The notes under the pieces were generated by a model. The model worked only from the letters and a program-made list of their open reading frames with translations, made no database searches and was not told the origin of the DNA. Of a stretch of DNA of 64,000 bases, positions 30,362 through 39,342 are shown in pieces (the first letter of the stretch is position 1; every line of letters begins with the position of its first letter). The translations under genes were made by a program, and so were the position numbers. Origin of the DNA: Muricoccus roseus (GTDB taxonomy: Bacteria; Pseudomonadota; Alphaproteobacteria; Acetobacterales; Acetobacteraceae); assembly GCF_900141905.1 (NCBI RefSeq), contig NZ_FQZF01000002.1:248001-312000 (forward strand), given 5' to 3'.

Positions 30362-30970
30362 ATGGACCGTCAGGACGCTCTCGCCCGCCGCAATCGCCGC
30401 GTGGGCTTTGCCGCCTTCGGCACGGTCGCCGGCATGGTTGGCCTCTCCTTCGCCGCCGTGCCGCTCTACGACATGTTCTGCCGGATGACCGGTTATAACG
30501 GCACGGTGCAGACCGGCGGCCCGGCTGCCCCCGGCGCCGTGGAGCGGCAGGTCACCGTCCGCTTCGCCGCGACCACCCATCCCTCGCTGCCCTGGCGGTT
30601 CGAGGCGGCCCAGAACGCCATGCCCGTGCATCTGGGCGAGCAGGGCCTCGCCTTCTACCGCGCCGCCAACCCGGCCGCCGTCCCGGTCGAGGGCGTGGCG
30701 ACCTACAACGTCACCCCCGAGGTGGTGGGCAAGTATTTCCACAAGACCGCCTGCTTCTGCTTCGACGCGCAGACCCTGCAGCCCGGCCAGTCCGTGGAGA
30801 TGCCGGTGAGCTTCTGGGTCGATCCGGCCATGGCGCAGGACCCCAACACCCGGGACATCCGGACCATCACGCTGAACTACACCTTCTTCCGCACCCTGGC
30901 CGATGCGGAGAAGGCGGGCGTGCTCGCCAGCGCCGGCCCGCATGTCGGGCGCGGGAGCGTGACGCGGTAA
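30362..30970 (+). CDS. ctaG: Cytochrome c oxidase assembly protein CtaG (Cox11)
   Basis: The 202-residue protein has an N-terminal membrane anchor (about 14-34) ending AAVPLYDMFCRMTGYNG, followed by a periplasmic immunoglobulin-like domain. The copper-binding CFCF motif sits in HKTACFCFDAQTLQPGQ. Cox11 proteins deliver copper to the CuB site of subunit I. The ATG at 30362 follows GAAGGGG. A TTG start 18 bases upstream is possible but less likely. Confidence 0.96.
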   Translation: MDRQDALARRNRRVGFAAFGTVAGMVGLSFAAVPLYDMFCRMTGYNGTVQTGGPAAPGAVERQVTVRFAATTHPSLPWRFEAAQNAMPVHLGEQGLAFYRAANPAAVPVEGVATYNVTPEVVGKYFHKTACFCFDAQTLQPGQSVEMPVSFWVDPAMAQDPNTRDIRTITLNYTFFRTLADAEKAGVLASAGPHVGRGSVTR

Positions 30971-31071
30971 GGACGCGGTTCCGCCCGCCGAACCCTTGAT
31001 CCCCGCATCCGTTTGCGGGATTGATGGGCCGAGACTCCACGGGGCCCAGCCCCGCATCACCAGGACGCGCG

Positions 31072-31941
31072 ATGGCTTCCCTCGACACCACCACGGCCGA
31101 CATCTCGCTCGACCCGACCGAGCCGCCGCCGCCGAACAAGCACCCGTACCATCTGGTGGATCCGTCCCCCTGGCCGATGGTCGCGTCCTTCTCGGCCGGG
31201 TGCCTGCTGCTCGGCATCATCATGTTCGCCCATTACAACATCCACTGGGTGTTGGGCCTTGGCCTGCTCGGCGTGCTTGCCTCCATGTTCTTCTGGTGGC
31301 GCGACGTGATCCGCGAGGCCAAGACGCCGGGGCTCCATACCCCGATCGTCCGCATCGGCCTGCGCTACGGCATGGCGCTGTTCATCGCCTCCGAGGTGAT
31401 GTTCTTCGTCGCCTTCTTCTGGGCCTACTTCCACTTCGCCCTCTACCCCGAGCACGTCGCCGGCGCCGAGACCGCGATCTGGCCGCCGAAGGGCATCCTG
31501 ACCTTCGACCCCTTCGGCCTGCCCTTCCTGAACACCATGATCCTGCTGCTCTCGGGCTGCACGGTGACCTGGGCGCATCACGCGCTGATCGAGAATGACC
31601 GCAAGGGCATGATCCAGGGCCTGACCCTGACCGTCGTGCTCGGCATGTTTTTCACCTTTCTCCAGGCAGTCGAGTATGCGGAGGCCCCCTTCGCCTTCAG
31701 CGGCGGCGGGATCTATCCCTCCACCTTCTTCCTGGCCACCGGCTTCCACGGCTTCCACGTGATCGTCGGCACCATCTTCCTGGCTGTCTGCCTCTTCCGT
31801 GCCATCCGGGGCGACTTCACCCCGCGCCGGCATTTCGGCTTTGAGGCGGCGGCCTGGTACTGGCACTTCGTGGACGTGGTTTGGCTCTTCCTCTTCGTCT
31901 GCATCTATCTCTGGGGCGCGGGCGAGATCGCCCACCACTGA
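31072..31941 (+). CDS. ctaE: Cytochrome c oxidase subunit III
   Basis: The 289-residue seven-helix subunit reads KHPYHLVDPSPWPM near its start, FIASEVMFFVAFFWAYFH with the conserved membrane Glu, and HFGFEAAAWYWHFVDVVWLF at the end. Start ATG at 31072; the frame continues 17 codons upstream without family similarity. It stabilises subunit I and proton uptake. A GC-rich hairpin closes the unit. Confidence 0.97.
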   Translation: MASLDTTTADISLDPTEPPPPNKHPYHLVDPSPWPMVASFSAGCLLLGIIMFAHYNIHWVLGLGLLGVLASMFFWWRDVIREAKTPGLHTPIVRIGLRYGMALFIASEVMFFVAFFWAYFHFALYPEHVAGAETAIWPPKGILTFDPFGLPFLNTMILLLSGCTVTWAHHALIENDRKGMIQGLTLTVVLGMFFTFLQAVEYAEAPFAFSGGGIYPSTFFLATGFHGFHVIVGTIFLAVCLFRAIRGDFTPRRHFGFEAAAWYWHFVDVVWLFLFVCIYLWGAGEIAHH

Positions 31942-31962
31942 CCTCTCCAGGGCTCACCAACC

Positions 31963-31992
31963 GAACCCCGTCCGGCCCGCCGGGCGGGGTTC
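31963..31992 (+). terminator. Hairpin after ctaE
   Basis: GAACCCCGTCCGG (31963-31975) pairs with CCGGGCGGGGTTC (31980-31992) with one G.U pair and a four-base loop. There is no long T-tract, so it may attenuate rather than stop transcription into SURF1. Confidence 0.6.
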
Positions 31993-32052
31993 GTCGTTGG
32001 GGCTGGCGCTCCTGAGGCGCAGTTCCGCCCCGCATAGGAAGGGCTCTTCCAC

Positions 32053-32742
32053 ATGACCTCCCGCTGGCGGCGAATCCTCCCGGCCGTCCTGGTCTCCATC
32101 CCCATCCTCGCCGTCCTGCTGGCCCTGGGCACATGGCAGGTGCGCCGGCTGCACTGGAAGACCGACCTTCTGGCCCAGATCGCGGCGTCCGAGGCTGCCC
32201 CGCCCGTGCCGCTGACCGTCCCGCCGCAGCCCTTTACCAAGGTCCGGGTGACAGGGCGCTTCCGCCATGACCTGGAGGCGGTGCTGGGGGCGGAGGTGCG
32301 GAACGGGCTGCTCGGCGCCCGCCTCGTCACCCCTTTGGAGGCGGCGGGGCTGCCGCCCGTCCTCGTGGACCGGGGCTGGGTCCCGTCCGAGCGGCGCAAC
32401 GCCCCCATCGCCCGGCCGGAGGGGGAGGTGAGCGTGACCGGCTATCTCTCTCCGCCGCATGAGAGGGACATGTTCGCGGCCACGGACGACACCGCCGGGC
32501 GCCGCTTCTTCACCGCCGATGCCCGCGCCATCGGCACCGCGCTCGGCCTGCCCGGCACCATGCCGGAGCTGCTGGTCGCCCTGGCCGAGCCGGGCCAGCC
32601 GCGCGACGCCCTGCCGCAGCCGGCCACCACCCTGCCGCGGCCGACCAACTCCCATCTCGGCTATGCGATCACCTGGTACGGGCTGGCCTTCTCGCTCATG
32701 GCCGTGCTGATCGCCTGGGCCATCCGGAAGGAAGATCCGTGA
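32053..32742 (+). CDS. SURF1 family cytochrome oxidase assembly protein
   Basis: The 229-residue protein has the two-helix SURF1 layout: helix 1 at about 8-27 (ILPAVLVSIPILAVLLALG), then TWQVRRLHWK. A periplasmic domain with VLVDRGWVPSERR follows, and the second helix lies near 205-224 after RPTNSHLGYAITWYGLA. SURF1 proteins assist heme a insertion into subunit I. Its stop overlaps the GTG start of the M32 gene (GTGA). Confidence 0.95.
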   Translation: MTSRWRRILPAVLVSIPILAVLLALGTWQVRRLHWKTDLLAQIAASEAAPPVPLTVPPQPFTKVRVTGRFRHDLEAVLGAEVRNGLLGARLVTPLEAAGLPPVLVDRGWVPSERRNAPIARPEGEVSVTGYLSPPHERDMFAATDDTAGRRFFTADARAIGTALGLPGTMPELLVALAEPGQPRDALPQPATTLPRPTNSHLGYAITWYGLAFSLMAVLIAWAIRKEDP

Positions 32743-34232
32743 GCAACGCTGACACCACGGCCTATGCCCGCCTGAAGGACCGCTTCGCCCGCATCGCCAC
32801 CATCCACGAGGCCTCGGCCATGCTGGGCTGGGATGCCTCCGCCATGATGCCGCCCGGTGGCGGCGCGGCGCGCGGGGAGCAGCTGGCCGTGCTGGCGGGC
32901 GTGGCCCATGGCATGCTGGTGGCGCCGGAAGTGGCGGAGGACCTCGCCGCTGCCAGGGCGGAGGGCGCCTGGGACGAGGCGAATCTCGCCCTGATGCGCC
33001 GCGCGCATCTCCGCGCCACCGCGCTCCCGCCCGCCCTGGTGGAGGCCACGGCCCGGGCCAATTCCGCCTGCGAGAAGGTGTGGCGCGAGGCCCGCCCGCG
33101 TGCCGATTTCGCGGCCGTGCGCCCCTGGCTGGAGGAGGTGGTGAGCCTTCAGCGCGAAACCGCCGCGGCCCTGGGGGCGGCGACCGGCCTCTCCCCCTAT
33201 GACGCGCTGATGGACACCTACCAGCCCGGAATCGGCGTGGCGGATGTCGAGCCGATCTTCGCGGCCTATGAGGCCTTCCTGGCCGATGCGCTGCCGCGCG
33301 CGGAGGCAATCCAGGCGAGCCGCACCGTGCCCGTAGAGCCCCAGGGTCCGTTCCCGGTAGAGGTGCAGCGCGCCCTGGGCCGCCGCCTCTCCGAGCGGGC
33401 CGGGCTGGACTACGAGCATGCAAGGCTGGACGAAAGCGCGCACCCCTTCTGCGGCGGCACGCCGACGGATGTGCGGATCACCACCCGCTACACGGCCGAT
33501 TCCTTCGGCCAGGCCATGCTCGGCATCCTGCACGAGACCGGCCACGCGCTGTATGAACGCGGTCTTCCCGAGGCCTATGCCCGCCAACCCGTGGGCGAGG
33601 CGGCGGGGATGGCGGCGCATGAGTCCCAGAGCCTGATCATCGAGATGCAGGCAAGCCGGTCCGACGCCTTCCTGTCCTGGCTCGGGCCGGAGCTGCACGC
33701 CGCCTTCGGCGGTGACCCCGCCGCCTATTCCGGCGCGAATCTCGGTCGGCTCTGGCGCAAGGTGGAGCGCGGCTTCATTCGCGTGGAAGCGGACGAGATC
33801 ACCTATCCCGCCCATGTCATCCTGCGCTTCCGGCTGGAACGGGCGCTGATCGGCGGCGAGCTGCGCGTGGCGGAGCTGCCCGGGGCCTGGGCGGAGGGAA
33901 TGCAGCGCCTGCTCGGCATCACGCCGCCCGACGATCGCCGGGGTTGCATGCAGGACATCCACTGGCATGATGGCGCCTTCGGCTACTTCCCCTCCTACAC
34001 CCTCGGCGCCATGGCGGCCGCGCAGCTGATGCAGGCGGCCCGTGCGGCCCTGCCGGGGCTGGACGAGGCGCTGGGGCAGGGGGATTTCGCGCCGCTGGTG
34101 AACTGGCTGCGCGTCTCGGTGCACAACCGTGGTTCTCTGCTCGGCTTCCAGGATCTGATGAAGGCCGCCACGGGCCGCCCGCTCGACCCCTCCGCCTTCA
34201 TGGAGCATCTGGGAGCACGATATCTGAGCTGA
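32739..34232 (+). CDS. M32 family metallocarboxypeptidase
   Basis: The 497-residue cytosolic enzyme has the HEXXH zinc motif at His265-Glu266-x-x-His269 (ILHETGHALYERGLP) and the third ligand Glu295 in AAHESQS. RGCMQDIHWHDGAFGYFPSY near the C-terminus is typical of the thermostable carboxypeptidase 1 family. It removes C-terminal residues from peptides. The GTG start overlaps the SURF1 stop, so it is translated from the same message although unrelated in function. Confidence 0.96.
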   Translation: MSNADTTAYARLKDRFARIATIHEASAMLGWDASAMMPPGGGAARGEQLAVLAGVAHGMLVAPEVAEDLAAARAEGAWDEANLALMRRAHLRATALPPALVEATARANSACEKVWREARPRADFAAVRPWLEEVVSLQRETAAALGAATGLSPYDALMDTYQPGIGVADVEPIFAAYEAFLADALPRAEAIQASRTVPVEPQGPFPVEVQRALGRRLSERAGLDYEHARLDESAHPFCGGTPTDVRITTRYTADSFGQAMLGILHETGHALYERGLPEAYARQPVGEAAGMAAHESQSLIIEMQASRSDAFLSWLGPELHAAFGGDPAAYSGANLGRLWRKVERGFIRVEADEITYPAHVILRFRLERALIGGELRVAELPGAWAEGMQRLLGITPPDDRRGCMQDIHWHDGAFGYFPSYTLGAMAAAQLMQAARAALPGLDEALGQGDFAPLVNWLRVSVHNRGSLLGFQDLMKAATGRPLDPSAFMEHLGARYLS

Positions 34233-34264
34233 GGCCGTTCGGGGCGCTGGCCCCTGCCGCGGGG

Positions 34265-34306
34265 ATGACCTGGATCAGGGGCCGGTCTGGCGCCAGGATG
34301 CAGGAT
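34265..34306 (+). promoter_or_regulatory. Candidate FNR/FixK-type promoter of glgX
   Basis: The dyad ATGAC-CTGG-ATCAG (34265-34278) resembles TTGAT/C-N4-A/GTCAA. Its centre (34271.5) lies 29.5 bases before CAGGAT (34301-34306), exactly the spacing of a class II FNR promoter (site at -41.5, -10 at -12). Transcription would start near 34313, 45 bases before glgX. The match is 7-8 of 10 bases, so it is weaker than the twin site at 38123. Confidence 0.45.
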
Positions 34307-34357
34307 GGCCCCGGTGGCGGCACGCTCCACCTCGCGGATACGGTGGACAGGAGACCG

Positions 34358-36394
34358 ATGCAGCAGGACTTCTCCGTGGAGGAGGGCTCGCCCCTCCCGC
34401 TTGGTCCGTCCGAAACGGCCGATGGCTTCAACATCGCCGTCGTCAGCCGCCACGCGACGCGCCTTTCGGTCCTGCTTTTTGACGCCTCCGGGGCGATGCT
34501 GGGAAGCTTCCCTCTCGATCCCAGGCGCCACCGTACCGGCGATGTCTGGCACCTGCGCCTCGTCGGCGCGCTTCGCGGATGTTCCTACGCGCTACGGGCA
34601 GAGGGGCCATGGGCGCCTGAGAAGGGACATCGCTTCGACCCGCACGACCTGCTGCTCGACCCCTATGCCACCGCCATTCTCGGCCCGCCCCTGGCGGGCG
34701 AGGCGCGATGCCTGCTGCTCGAGCACCGCTTCGACTGGGCCGGCGACCGTCCGCCCCGCCATCCCTGGCGAGAGACGCTCATCTACGAGACGCATGTGCG
34801 CGGCTTCACCATCGGCCATGGCTCGGGCGTGCTCCATGGCGGGCGCTTCCTCGGCGTCGCCGAGATGATCCCCTATCTGCAGGCGCTCGGCGTCACCGCG
34901 GTGGAGCTGATGCCGGTGCAGGAGGTGGCGGACGCCCTGCCGCCCGGCCATGCCGGTGCCTCCGCCACTCCGCCGCTGCGGAACTACTGGGGCTATGACC
35001 CGATCGCGCTGTTCGCGCCGCGCTCCCTCTACGGCAGCGGCGCCCCGGGGGCAGCGGTCACCGAGTTCAAGACGGCAGCGGTCACCGAGTTCAAGACGAT
35101 GGTGCGTGAGCTGCACCGCGCGGGCATCGAGGTCATTCTGGATATCGTGTTCAACCACACGGGCGAGGGGGGCGAGAACGGCGCCACCTTCTCGTTCCGC
35201 GGCCTCGACAACGCGATCTACTATATCCTCGGGCCAGAGGGCCGCTATGCCGATTACACGGGCTGCGGCAACACGCTGAACTGCAACCACCCCGTCGTCC
35301 GCGCCATGCTGATCGACTGCCTTCGCTACTGGGTGACGGAGATGCATGTGGACGGGTTCCGCTTCGACCTGGCCGCCGTGCTCGGGCGCGGCGAGGACGG
35401 GGCGCTGATGGCCAATGCGCCGCTGCTGCACCAGATCGCGGAGGATCCCGTGCTGCGTGGCACGAAGCTGATCGCCGAGGCGTGGGATGCCGCCGGTGCC
35501 TTCCAGCTGGGCCGCTTTCCAGGCGACCGCTGGGCCGAATGGAACGCGCACTACCGTGACGATGTGCGCCGCTTCTGGCGGGACGACCCGGGCATGGGCG
35601 GCGCTTTCGCCACGCGCCTCTGCGGCAGCGAGGACCTCTATGGCGGCCGCGGGCGCGGCTCCCTGGGGCCTCTCCGCAGCATCAACTTCGTCGCCTGCCA
35701 TGACGGGCCGACGCTCAACGACCTCGTCTCCTATGCGCGTCCGCATAACGAGGCGAATGCCGAGCCGGGCCTGCCGGTAGAGAGCTGGGGCGAGAACAAC
35801 GGCACCGAGGGACCGACGCGGGACACCGCCATTGAGGCCGTGCGGGGCAGGCAGGTCCGCAACCTTCTCACCACTCTCATGGTCTCGCGCGGGACGCCGA
35901 TGCTGCTCGGCGGCGACGAGTTCCGTCGCACGCAGCAGGGCAACACGAATCCTTGGTGCCAGGACAATGAGGTCTCCTGGTATGATTGGGAGGATGCGAA
36001 GCGGCATGCGGATGTCCTCCGCTTCGTCCGCCGGCTGGCCGCCCTGCGTCGCGCCCATCCCGTGCTCTCGGCGGAGCGCTTCTACACCGAGGCGGAGGTC
36101 GTCTGGTTCGGTCCAGATGGCGCGCCGCCGGATTGGCACGGGCCGCGCAACGCGCTCGGCTGCATTATCCGTGTGGGCGAGGGTATGCCAGGCGCGCTCT
36201 GCCTCCTCTTCAACGCCTCCCGCAGCACCAGCGCGCAGTTCCCTCTGCCCGAGCCACCTGCCGGGCCATGGCGGATCGCGATCGACACCGCGGCAGCGCC
36301 GCCGGCCGATGCGGCAGATCCGGGCGCGGAGCGCCCCGCCCCGCGTGATCCGGTGCTGATCCCGCGCTCCACTCTCGTTCTCGTCTCACGTTGA
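34358..36394 (+). CDS. glgX: Glycogen debranching enzyme GlgX
   Basis: The 678-residue GH13 enzyme starts at the ATG at 34358, placed six bases after AGGAG. The N-terminal CBM48-like domain begins LPLGPSETADGFNIAVVSRH. The catalytic barrel has nucleophile Asp337 (VDGFRFDLA), acid/base Glu374 (IAEAWDAAG) and Asp449 (ACHDGPTLNDL). It cleaves alpha-1,6 branch stubs of phosphorylase-limit glycogen. An exact 24-base tandem duplication (35051-35098) adds eight residues, giving VTEFKTAAVTEFKTMV just before the strand-3 region. Catalytic residues are intact. Coupled with the phosphorylase gene ten bases on. Confidence 0.95.
   Translation: MQQDFSVEEGSPLPLGPSETADGFNIAVVSRHATRLSVLLFDASGAMLGSFPLDPRRHRTGDVWHLRLVGALRGCSYALRAEGPWAPEKGHRFDPHDLLLDPYATAILGPPLAGEARCLLLEHRFDWAGDRPPRHPWRETLIYETHVRGFTIGHGSGVLHGGRFLGVAEMIPYLQALGVTAVELMPVQEVADALPPGHAGASATPPLRNYWGYDPIALFAPRSLYGSGAPGAAVTEFKTAAVTEFKTMVRELHRAGIEVILDIVFNHTGEGGENGATFSFRGLDNAIYYILGPEGRYADYTGCGNTLNCNHPVVRAMLIDCLRYWVTEMHVDGFRFDLAAVLGRGEDGALMANAPLLHQIAEDPVLRGTKLIAEAWDAAGAFQLGRFPGDRWAEWNAHYRDDVRRFWRDDPGMGGAFATRLCGSEDLYGGRGRGSLGPLRSINFVACHDGPTLNDLVSYARPHNEANAEPGLPVESWGENNGTEGPTRDTAIEAVRGRQVRNLLTTLMVSRGTPMLLGGDEFRRTQQGNTNPWCQDNEVSWYDWEDAKRHADVLRFVRRLAALRRAHPVLSAERFYTEAEVVWFGPDGAPPDWHGPRNALGCIIRVGEGMPGALCLLFNASRSTSAQFPLPEPPAGPWRIAIDTAAAPPADAADPGAERPAPRDPVLIPRSTLVLVSR
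35051..35098 (+). repeat. 24-base exact tandem duplication inside glgX
   Basis: GCAGCGGTCACCGAGTTCAA plus GACG occurs twice in a row (35051-35074, 35075-35098). It is in frame and duplicates the octapeptide AAVTEFKT. Other GlgX proteins have a single EFKTMV here, so this is a lineage- or strain-level insertion. Confidence 0.95.
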
Positions 36395-36403
36395 GGGCCG
36401 ACC

Positions 36404-38098
36404 TTGTCCCTGCTCGATCCCTTCCTCGGACCCACGCGCATCGCCTATCTCTCGATGGAGATCGCGCTGAGGCCGGACATCCCGACCTATTCCGGCGGGC
36501 TCGGCGTGCTGGCCGGCGACACCGTGCGTTCCTGCGCCGACCTCGAGCTGCCGATGGTCTTCGTCACCTTGGCCAGCAGGGACGGCTATCTGCGCCAGTT
36601 CATCGGCGCGGATGGAGGCCAGATCGACGCCCCCGATCCCTGGTCGCCCGAGCGTCATGCGACGGCCCTCGACGCCGCCGTGGCGGTCCGCATCGAAGGG
36701 CGGCCGGTCTGGATCCGCCCCTGGCTGTACCTCCATACCTGCCCGCATGGCGGTTCCGCGCCGGTCATCCTGCTCGACACCCGGCTGGAGGAGAACGCGC
36801 CGGGGGACCGGGGCATCACGGACCGCCTCTATGGCGGGGATGAGGTGCTGCGCCTGAAGCAGGAGGCCGTCCTCGGCATTGGCGGCGAGCGGATGCTGCG
36901 GGCGCTGGGCTTCGAGATCCGCACCTGGCACCTGAATGAGGGGCATGCGGCGCTGGCCCCTCTGTCCCTGCTGGCGCGGCACAGGATAGGCGACGACCGG
37001 CCCGCCGCCGGCCCCCTGCGCTACGATCCGGACCCCGTGCGCGCGGCCTGCGTCTTCACCACCCATACGCCGGTGGAGGCAGGCCACGACCGCTTCTCCT
37101 ACGATCTTGTCGCCCGACTGCTCGGCGATTTCTTCGAGATCGAGCAGCTTCGCCTGGTCGCAGGGCCGGATGAGCTGAACATGACGCGGCTGGCGCTGAA
37201 CCTCAGCGGCTGGGTGAATGGCGTGGCGGCGCGGCACGCGCAGACCGCGCGGGGCATGTTTCCGGGCTATCGCATCCGCGCCGTGACCAATGGCGTCCAT
37301 GTGCCGACCTGGACCTCCCCGCCTTTCGCCAGGCTGTTCCAATCCGTCACCCCCGAGTGGGCGCACGACCCGGATGTGCTCTCCCGCATGGACCGGTTGC
37401 CGGACGACGCCATCTGGCAGGCGCATGAGGAGGCGAAGGCCGCGCTCATCGATGAGGTGCAGCACCGCTGCGGCGTCACGCTCCGGCAAGACCATCCGAT
37501 CATTGTCTTCTCCCGGCGCATGACGGGCTACAAACGGCCGGACCTCCTCTTCACCGACCCCGACCGCCTGCGCCGCATCGCCGCGGCGCTGCCGTTCCAG
37601 GTCGTGCTGGCGGGCAAGGCGCATCCGCGGGACGAGGGCGGCAAGGCGCTGATCCGGGAGCTGCACGCGCAGGCGCGGGCGATGGCCGACAGCGTCCCGG
37701 TCGCCTTTCTCCCGAACTACGAGATGGGGCTCGCGAAGATCATGGTTGCAGGGGCGGATCTCTGGCTCAACACGCCCATGCCGCCGCTGGAGGCCTCCGG
37801 CACCAGCGGCATGAAGGCGGCGCTCAACGGCGTGCCTCAGCTCAGCGTGCTGGATGGCTGGTGGATCGAGGCCTGGGAAGAGGGCGTGACCGGCTGGGCA
37901 ATCGGCGGCGATGGCAGCCGGCCGGAGGAGCACGCCGCGGATCTCTATGCGAAACTGGAAGACGTGGTCCTGCCCCTGTGGCACCATGACCGCCCCGGCT
38001 GGACCCGCCTGATGAAGGCCGCGATCGCCCGCATCGGTTCGCGCTTCCACAGCCAGCGCATGATGCGACGCTATGCGAGCGAGGCCTATCTCCGCTGA
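36404..38098 (+). CDS. Alpha-glucan (glycogen) phosphorylase, short type
   Basis: The 564-residue GT35 protein is much shorter than GlgP of E. coli (about 815) and of the compact Thermotoga/AgpA-like type. [20 protein letters not shown] lies at about 14-33, [10 protein letters not shown] in the middle, and [15 protein letters not shown] opens the nucleotide-like domain. The PLP lysine is Lys471 in [14 protein letters not shown]. It releases glucose-1-phosphate from glucan ends, working with GlgX. The start is the TTG at 36404, with GAGGG six bases before it. No synthesis genes (glgA/B/C) are in the window. Confidence 0.93.
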   Translation: MSLLDPFLGPTRIAYLSMEIALRPDIPTYSGGLGVLAGDTVRSCADLELPMVFVTLASRDGYLRQFIGADGGQIDAPDPWSPERHATALDAAVAVRIEGRPVWIRPWLYLHTCPHGGSAPVILLDTRLEENAPGDRGITDRLYGGDEVLRLKQEAVLGIGGERMLRALGFEIRTWHLNEGHAALAPLSLLARHRIGDDRPAAGPLRYDPDPVRAACVFTTHTPVEAGHDRFSYDLVARLLGDFFEIEQLRLVAGPDELNMTRLALNLSGWVNGVAARHAQTARGMFPGYRIRAVTNGVHVPTWTSPPFARLFQSVTPEWAHDPDVLSRMDRLPDDAIWQAHEEAKAALIDEVQHRCGVTLRQDHPIIVFSRRMTGYKRPDLLFTDPDRLRRIAAALPFQVVLAGKAHPRDEGGKALIRELHAQARAMADSVPVAFLPNYEMGLAKIMVAGADLWLNTPMPPLEASGTSGMKAALNGVPQLSVLDGWWIEAWEEGVTGWAIGGDGSRPEEHAADLYAKLEDVVLPLWHHDRPGWTRLMKAAIARIGSRFHSQRMMRRYASEAYLR

Positions 38099-38122
38099 TC
38101 CAGCGGGCCCTGAGGCATGCCG

Positions 38123-38164
38123 TTGATCCATATCAGCGACATGCCGGGGCCTGGTGAGCAGCAT
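38123..38164 (+). promoter_or_regulatory. Candidate FNR/FixK-type promoter of the ABC cassette
   Basis: TTGAT-CCAT-ATCAG (38123-38136) matches the FNR/FixK/Anr box TTGAT-N4-ATCAA at nine of ten bases. CAGCAT (38159-38164) sits exactly 29.5 bases from the dyad centre, class II geometry. Transcription would start near 38171. The architecture repeats that upstream of glgX. Confidence 0.65.
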
Positions 38165-38217
38165 GGGGACCGCACCCGCTGGCGGCCCCTGGCCATGGGC
38201 TGACAAACGGCGGCGAT

Positions 38218-39342
38218 TTGGAGATCGATGTGCCCGTGGCCGGCGAGGACAGCACCGAAACAGTGGAGCGCGGCAAGGGCGGACTTCCCGTGCCTGTGGC
38301 CGAGCGGCCCGTTGTCGCCGTGCCGGCCGGGCAGGGCGGGCCACGCCGGAGCAAGGGGCGGCGGATCACCATCCTGCTGGTCCTGCTCCTGCTCCTCGGA
38401 GCAGGGGGCGGTGCAGCCTGGCACTGGTGGCAGGGGCAGCAGGTCCAGCTTCCGCCCGGTATCGCCTCCGGCAACGGCCGAGTCGAGGCGGAGACGGTGG
38501 ATGTGGCCACCAAGACCGCCGGGCGGCTGGAGGCCGTGCTGGCGGAGGAGGGGGACATGGTCCGCTCCGGCCAGGTCCTCGCCCGGATGGATACGCGGGA
38601 GCTGGAGGCGGCGCGACGCCAGGCGCAGGCCCAGATGCGCCAGGCGCAGAGCACGCTGGCCGCCCGCCGTGCCGCCGCCGCCCAGCAGCAGAGCCAGTTG
38701 CAGTTGGCCCAGTCCGAGTTCGAGCGCACGCGCAGCCTGCTGCAGAGCGGCTATGCCACCCGGCAGGCCATGGACCAGCGGACGAGCGCGCGGGACAGCG
38801 CGGCCGCGGCGCTCAACACCGCCCAAGCGCAGGTCGCCGAGGCCGAGCAGGCCATCGAGGCCGCGCGGGCCGCCATCGAGCGGCTGGATGCGGAGCTGGC
38901 GGACAGCGTGCTGACCGCGCCGCGGGACGGGCGGGTGCAGTACAGGCTGGCCCAGGCGGGCGAGGTGCTCGGGGCCGGCGGCCGCGTGCTGACCCTTCTG
39001 GACGTCACCGACGTCTCCATGTCCATCTTCCTGCCGACCGAGCAGGCCGGGCGCGTGGCGCCGGATGCGGAAGGGCGGATCGTGCTGGATGCGCTCCCGG
39101 GCGTGGTCATCCCCGCCCGGGTCTCCTTCCTGGCCCCCCGGGCGCAATTCACGCCCAAGACCGTCGAGACGCGCTCCGAGCGCGAGCGCCTGATGTTCCG
39201 GGTGAAGCTCCGTATCGACCCCGAGCTTCTCCGCGCCCATGCCGAACAGGTCCGCACCGGCCTGCCGGGCACCGGCTATGTGCGGCTGGACCCTGGGACG
39301 GCCTGGCCCTCCTGGCTGCAGGCCACGCCGGACCGGCGCTGA
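38218..39342 (+). CDS. HlyD/YhiI-type membrane fusion protein
   Basis: The protein has about 374 residues from a TTG start. A polar N-terminus precedes one membrane helix (about 51-68, [18 protein letters not shown]). A biotinyl-lipoyl half ([19 protein letters not shown]) follows, then a long Gln/Ala-rich coiled-coil hairpin (about 145-235). The second lipoyl half with [20 protein letters not shown] and a beta-barrel domain complete it. It is the periplasmic adaptor of the following ABC genes, as YhiI is for RbbA-YhhJ in E. coli. Its stop overlaps the rbbA start. Confidence 0.92.
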   Translation: MEIDVPVAGEDSTETVERGKGGLPVPVAERPVVAVPAGQGGPRRSKGRRITILLVLLLLLGAGGGAAWHWWQGQQVQLPPGIASGNGRVEAETVDVATKTAGRLEAVLAEEGDMVRSGQVLARMDTRELEAARRQAQAQMRQAQSTLAARRAAAAQQQSQLQLAQSEFERTRSLLQSGYATRQAMDQRTSARDSAAAALNTAQAQVAEAEQAIEAARAAIERLDAELADSVLTAPRDGRVQYRLAQAGEVLGAGGRVLTLLDVTDVSMSIFLPTEQAGRVAPDAEGRIVLDALPGVVIPARVSFLAPRAQFTPKTVETRSERERLMFRVKLRIDPELLRAHAEQVRTGLPGTGYVRLDPGTAWPSWLQATPDRR

